NCBI GenBank assembly: GCA_030152505.1
Contig: JASLJO010000276.1
Coordinates: 1-10,746 of the forward strand
Reading direction: 5' to 3'
DNA from: Solirubrobacterales bacterium
Lineage (GTDB): Bacteria > Actinomycetota > Thermoleophilia > Solirubrobacterales > 70-9
Length of the DNA stretch: 10,746 bases
Below are positions 7,979-10,746 of the stretch, piece after piece (the first letter of the stretch is position 1; each line of letters opens with the position of its first letter). A program made the translations under genes and the position numbers. Under the pieces are notes generated by a model that was not told the origin of the DNA, did not search any database, and saw only the letters and a program-made list of their open reading frames with translations.

Positions 7979-8394
7979 GCACGTACGCAGTCATAGAGAG
8001 CGGCGGCAAGCAGTACAAGGTCGAGAAGGGCAGCTCGCTGCTCGTCGACCGGCTTGACGCAAAGGAGGGCGACAAGGTCGCCCTCCGCGCCGTGCTCTTC
8101 CGCGACAAAGAGGTCGTCGCCGAGCCGAAGGCGCTGGAGAAGGTCAAAGTCGAGGCGAAGGTCGCCGAGCACCTGCGCGGGCCGAAGATCAAAGTCTTCA
8201 AATACAAGCCGAAGAAGGGCTACCGCCGCCGTGCGGGCCACCGCTCCGAGCTGACCCGGCTCGAGGTGACCGAGCTGAAGATCGGAGCCGGCAAAGCGGC
8301 GAAAGCGAAAGCCGAGCCGAAAGAGCCCGCACCGAAAGCCGCAAAAAAAGCCAAACCCAAAGCGGCTGCTAAAAAGGACGACGATGGCGCATAA
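7975..8394 (+). CDS. rplU: 50S ribosomal protein L21 with extended C-terminal tail
   Basis: The 139-residue 50S protein binds 23S rRNA. The first ~103 residues are standard L21: MSTYAVIESGGKQYKVEKG at the start and the signature KIKVFKYKPKKGYRRRAGHR at 71-90. Family members are usually about 103 residues. Here a tail of about 36 residues (104-139), made almost wholly of Lys, Ala, Pro and Glu and ending in DDDGA, is added. The tail uses AAA codons heavily, giving an A-rich patch in a GC-rich gene. The start overlaps the RNase stop (ATGA), and the last 11 bases overlap rpmA in another frame, so all three are probably co-transcribed and translationally coupled. Confidence 0.95.
   Translation: MSTYAVIESGGKQYKVEKGSSLLVDRLDAKEGDKVALRAVLFRDKEVVAEPKALEKVKVEAKVAEHLRGPKIKVFKYKPKKGYRRRAGHRSELTRLEVTELKIGAGKAAKAKAEPKEPAPKAAKKAKPKAAAKKDDDGA
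8343..8349 (+). other. A7 slippery-type heptamer in the rplU tail
   Basis: Seven adenines are read as A AAA AAA in the rplU frame, the arrangement required for -1 slippage. A -1 shift would add seven residues (SQTQSGC) and stop at TAA 8370-8372. No strong stimulatory structure was recognised, so this is only a candidate for ribosomal or polymerase slippage. Confidence 0.3.
8374..8378 (+). promoter_or_regulatory. Ribosome binding site of rpmA
   Basis: AAGGA lies five bases before ATG 8384 and inside the final codons of rplU, so L27 can be initiated independently or by ribosomes leaving L21. Confidence 0.6.
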
Positions 8395-8635
8395 GAAAGG
8401 ACTCGGCTCTAGCCGCAACGGCCGCGAATCCAACCCCAACATGCTCGGGGTCAAGGTCTTCGCCGGCCAGAAGGTCAGCGGCGGCGAGATCATCGTGCGG
8501 CAGCGCGGAACCCGGTTCTGGCCCGGCGATGGCGTCGGCCTCGGCCGCGACCACACCATCTTCGCCACCCAGGCGGGGACGGTGCAGTTCAAGCCGTCCC
8601 GCAAGGGCCGCACGATCTCCGTTCTGGCTGACTAG
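8384..8635 (+). CDS. rpmA: 50S ribosomal protein L27
   Basis: The 83-residue protein's flexible N-terminus reaches toward the peptidyl-transferase centre. The sequence AHKKGLGSSRNGRESNPNMLGVK matches the family start, with Leu where AHKKGGGS is usual. Then come GGEIIVRQRGTRFWPGDGVGLGRDHTIFA (33-61) and a basic C-terminus. The protein begins directly with MAHKK, so there is no N-terminal extension of the type removed by the Prp protease in Firmicutes. The start is fixed by AAGGA upstream and overlaps rplU by 11 bases. The rplU-rpmA order before obgE is a widely conserved arrangement. Confidence 0.97.
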   Translation: MAHKKGLGSSRNGRESNPNMLGVKVFAGQKVSGGEIIVRQRGTRFWPGDGVGLGRDHTIFATQAGTVQFKPSRKGRTISVLAD

Positions 8636-8660
8636 GCCGGGGAGGGGCACCCGGCCCTCC
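8635..8660 (+). terminator. GC-rich hairpin in the rpmA-obgE spacer (possible terminator or attenuator)
   Basis: GGCCGGG (8635-8641) pairs with CCCGGCC (8650-8656) around eight bases. GGAGGG (8641-8646) can instead pair with CCCTCC (8655-8660), so the two stems exclude each other. Only a mixed pyrimidine stretch follows, not a T-run, so intrinsic termination would be weak at best. Confidence 0.35.
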
Positions 8661-8664
8661 TGTC

Positions 8665-8670
8665 TACTCT
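8665..8670 (+). promoter_or_regulatory. Possible -10 box for obgE
   Basis: TACTCT fits the TAnnnT form common in high-GC actinobacteria and sits eight bases before the obgE ATG, which would give a leaderless or nearly leaderless transcript. No -35 box is visible, so support is thin. Confidence 0.2.
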
Positions 8671-8678
8671 CCTGACCG

Positions 8679-9974
8679 ATGGACGATCGCGCGAAGATCT
8701 GGGTCGAAGGTGGGACGGGCGGCAATGGGTCCGTGAGCTTTCGGCGGGAGGCCCATGTCCCCAGGGGCGGCCCCGATGGGGGGGATGGGGGGCATGGGGG
8801 GGATGTAGTGCTCGTCTGCGATGCCTCGCGGCGTGACCTGGGGGCGTTGCGCGGTAGCAGGCACTTCAGGGCTCAGGGGGGTCGGCACGGGGAAGGATCG
8901 AATCGGCACGGGGCGCGCGGGGACGATCTGGCGATCCCGGTGCCCGCGGGGACGCAGGCCGAGAGTGTGGACGGGAGCAGGGTCGATCTGGTCGAGGTCG
9001 GGCAGCGCGCCGTGGTCGCGCACGGCGGGCGCGGGGGGCACGGGAACAAGCGGTTCTCCACCTCCGTCCGGCAGGCGCCGCGCTTTGCCGAGCAGGGGAC
9101 CGCGGGCGAGGAGGGGTGGATCGAGGTGCGGCTGAAGCTGCTCGCGGACGTCGGGCTGGTGGGGCTGCCGAACGCCGGCAAGTCCTCGCTGTTGGCGCGG
9201 CTGACGCGGGCGGAGCCGAAGGTGGGGGACTACCCGTTCACGACGCTCTCTCCGGTGCTGGGGACGATCGAGGGGGAGGACCGGCAGGCGGTCGTGGCCG
9301 ACATCCCGGGATTGATCGAGGGCGCCGCCGAGGGGGCGGGCCTGGGACACGAGTTCCTCGCCCACGTCGAGCGCTGCTCGATGCTCGTCCACCTGGTCGA
9401 TCTGGCGCCGGTCGAGGGCGAGCCGGAGTCGAATTACGAGTCGGTGCGCGGCGAGCTGGCCGCCTACGGCGCGGAACTGGAGCGGTTGGCTGAGCTCGTC
9501 GTGTTGTCGAAGTGCGATCTGCTTCCAAAAGAGCAGGTGGAGGAGGCGGTGGGTGGGTGGAGACGGCGACTCGGCGAAAGGGCAGCGGACGTTCTGGCCG
9601 TTTCATCGGCGACCGGCGAGGGCCTTGACGAGCTCCGGCGGGCGATTCTCGCCCGCCTGCCCGAGAATGCTCCGGCCGCACGGCCCGAGCGGGGCGATCT
9701 GGGCCCGGCCGAGTTCGAGGCCGAGCACCGGGTCTACCGCCCGGTGGGCGAGGGCGGCTACTCCGTCGAACGCGAGGACGATGGTGGCTACCGCGTCCTC
9801 GGGCGCGGCGTCGAGCTGCTGTTCGAGCGCCACGACCTCAAGAACGAAGAGGCGCTCGCCTATCTCGAGCAGCGTCTCAACGAGATCGGCGTGGTCGCCG
9901 CCCTGCGCGCCGCCGGCTTCGAGGCAGGCGACGACGTCCGGGTCGGCGAGCACGAGTTCGAGCTTCACCCCTAG
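8679..9974 (+). CDS. obgE: GTPase Obg (CgtA), late 50S assembly
   Basis: The 431-residue GTPase binds the 50S subunit and links ribosome maturation to growth and stringent control. The Gly-rich Obg fold spans about 1-155, including GGPDGGDGGHGGDVVLV (30-46) and GRGGHGNKRF (117-126). The G domain shows GLPNAGKSS (162-170, P-loop), YPFTT (185-189, G2), DIPGLIEGA (208-216, G3), SKCD (277-280, G4, with Ser in place of the usual Asn) and SSATGEG (309-315, G5). The C-terminal OCT domain runs from about 345 to 430, with VYRPVGEGGYSVERE. ATG 8679 starts exactly at the Obg fold. There is no Shine-Dalgarno sequence; the upstream bases are pyrimidine-rich. The first half uses many GGG glycine codons, unlike the neighbouring genes. 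Confidence 0.96.
   Translation: MDDRAKIWVEGGTGGNGSVSFRREAHVPRGGPDGGDGGHGGDVVLVCDASRRDLGALRGSRHFRAQGGRHGEGSNRHGARGDDLAIPVPAGTQAESVDGSRVDLVEVGQRAVVAHGGRGGHGNKRFSTSVRQAPRFAEQGTAGEEGWIEVRLKLLADVGLVGLPNAGKSSLLARLTRAEPKVGDYPFTTLSPVLGTIEGEDRQAVVADIPGLIEGAAEGAGLGHEFLAHVERCSMLVHLVDLAPVEGEPESNYESVRGELAAYGAELERLAELVVLSKCDLLPKEQVEEAVGGWRRRLGERAADVLAVSSATGEGLDELRRAILARLPENAPAARPERGDLGPAEFEAEHRVYRPVGEGGYSVEREDDGGYRVLGRGVELLFERHDLKNEEALAYLEQRLNEIGVVAALRAAGFEAGDDVRVGEHEFELHP
8764..8802 (+). repeat. G-run tandem repeat (possible G-quadruplex) in obgE
   Basis: GATGGGGGG occurs at 8775-8783 and 8784-8792 and as CATGGGGGG at 8793-8801, giving G-runs of 7, 6 and 7 bases (8778-8784, 8787-8792, 8796-8802) after a GGGG at 8764. 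It encodes the DGGDGGHGGD part of the Obg fold. On the coding strand and mRNA this could form a G-quadruplex about 100 bases into the gene. Confidence 0.6.
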
Positions 9975-9981
9975 AAGGAGG
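9975..9981 (+). promoter_or_regulatory. Strong ribosome binding site of the ICL/PEPM-family gene
   Basis: AAGGAGG lies seven bases before TTG 9989 and directly behind the obgE stop. It is the best Shine-Dalgarno match in the window and fixes the TTG start. Confidence 0.8.
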
Positions 9982-9988
9982 AAACGCT

Positions 9989-10746
9989 TTGAATCAGACG
10001 CAACAGAAGAAGGCCGCCGAGTTTCGTGCCCTGCACGAGGGCGAGGCATTCGTCATCCCCAACCCCTGGGATGCCGGGTCTGCCCGGGTGATGGAGGCGC
10101 TCGGGTTCAAGGCGCTGGCAACGACCAGCGCCGGCTTCGCTTTTACGCTTGGGCGCAGCGATGGCGGCGTCGCGTTGAACGAGCTGGTCGCGCACGTTTC
10201 GGCGCTCGATCGGGCGGCGGGCGTGCCGATCTCGGTCGACCTCGAGAACGGCTTTGGCCCCGACCCCGAGGATGCGGCCACGGCCATCGCCAGGGCCGCC
10301 GAGGCGGGCGCGGTCGGCGGCTCGATCGAGGACTTCGGCCCCGCGGACGGCATCTATACCTTCGACCACGCGGTCGAGCGGGTGACGGCAGCGGTCGAGG
10401 CGGCTCGGAGCCTGGACTTTCCGTTCACGTTCACTGCGCGGGCTGAGAACCACATCCGCGGCAACCCCGACCTCGACGACACGATCGCTCGCCTGCAGGC
10501 CTACGAGAAGGCCGGCGCAGATGTGCTGTACGCACCCGGTCTTGGCAGCGCCGACGAGATCCGGGCCGTGTGTGAAGCGACGACCAAGCCGGTCAACGTG
10601 CTTGCCCTGCCGCATCTCTCGGTGGGTGAGATCGCCGCCGCGGGCGGCCGGCGGATCAGCGTCGGCTGCCTCCTGACCTGGGTTGCGGTCGTTGCGATGG
10701 CGGCGGCCGCGGAGCAGATCCGTGCTGAGGGCGACCTCTCGGGCCT
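9989..10746 (+). CDS. Isocitrate lyase/PEP mutase superfamily protein (3' end outside window)
   Basis: 252 codons are visible from TTG 9989 and the frame is open at the window edge. The protein has the (beta/alpha)8 signature of the ICL/PEPM superfamily: PNPWDAGSA (24-32), ALATTSAGFAF (42-52), SVDLENGFG (82-90), GGSIEDF (110-116, Glu114), a TARAENH stretch (149-155), AGADVLYAPG (175-184) and a closing AGGRRISVG (218-226). The metal-site Asp-x-Asp of PEP mutase appears as Asp84-x-Glu86. The KKCGH catalytic loop of isocitrate and methylisocitrate lyases is absent after Glu114, so neither is likely. Known members cleave or form C-C or P-C bonds of 2-oxo acids. The exact substrate cannot be given; a 2-oxo acid lyase or decarboxylase, or a phosphonomutase-like enzyme, is possible. 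It sits 14 bases behind obgE, so co-transcription is plausible. Confidence 0.88.
   Translation, partial: MNQTQQKKAAEFRALHEGEAFVIPNPWDAGSARVMEALGFKALATTSAGFAFTLGRSDGGVALNELVAHVSALDRAAGVPISVDLENGFGPDPEDAATAIARAAEAGAVGGSIEDFGPADGIYTFDHAVERVTAAVEAARSLDFPFTFTARAENHIRGNPDLDDTIARLQAYEKAGADVLYAPGLGSADEIRAVCEATTKPVNVLALPHLSVGEIAAAGGRRISVGCLLTWVAVVAMAAAAEQIRAEGDLSG

Noticed and set aside
8635..8660. A pseudoknot built from both spacer stems
   Set aside because: The stems would leave zero-base connecting loops on two sides, which is sterically implausible; alternative hairpins fit better.
9989..10746. Isocitrate lyase or methylisocitrate lyase
   Set aside because: The KKCGH catalytic loop is missing after the conserved Glu, so only the superfamily is called.

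Overview
The window is a high-G+C chromosomal segment (about two-thirds G+C by eye) with every gene on the + strand and almost no intergenic space. Gene order and protein features suggest an actinobacterium that still carries MreB, most probably of the class Thermoleophilia (Solirubrobacter/Conexibacter-like). This placement is an inference from gene order, GC-rich codon use and protein style; no 16S or marker search was possible.

Layout. Positions 1-537 hold the 3' part of a Maf-type nucleotide pyrophosphatase gene with an odd, hairpin- and repeat-rich beginning. Positions 592-6155 hold the complete rod-shape (elongasome) cluster mreB-mreC-mreD-mrdA(PBP2)-rodA. From mreC onward the stop and start codons touch or overlap. 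Positions 6212-8635 hold an RNase E/G gene followed by rplU (L21) and rpmA (L27), again overlapping. Positions 8679-9974 hold obgE, encoding the ribosome-assembly GTPase. From 9989 to the window edge runs a partial gene of the isocitrate lyase/PEP mutase superfamily behind the strongest Shine-Dalgarno sequence in the window.

How the genes work together. MreB filaments, MreC/MreD and the RodA (glycosyltransferase)-PBP2 (transpeptidase) pair form the machine that inserts peptidoglycan along the cell cylinder. Maf is a classical neighbour of mreBCD. RNase E/G processes rRNA and mRNA, L21 and L27 are 50S proteins, and Obg checks late 50S assembly, so the right half is a ribosome-biogenesis block. 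The arrangement couples envelope growth genes to ribosome genes in one co-directional gene train.

Novelty. Most of the window is well-understood core genome and I do not see a hidden new system. The points worth a second look are local: the aberrant N-terminal region of maf with nested inverted and tandem repeats, a lysine/alanine-rich tail on L21 containing an A7 slippery-type heptamer, mutually exclusive hairpins in the rpmA-obgE spacer, a G-run repeat (possible G-quadruplex) early in obgE, and the unexpected ICL/PEPM-family gene behind obgE. No tRNA, rRNA, IS element, CRISPR array or attachment site was seen, and no gene-free stretch exceeds 60 bases.
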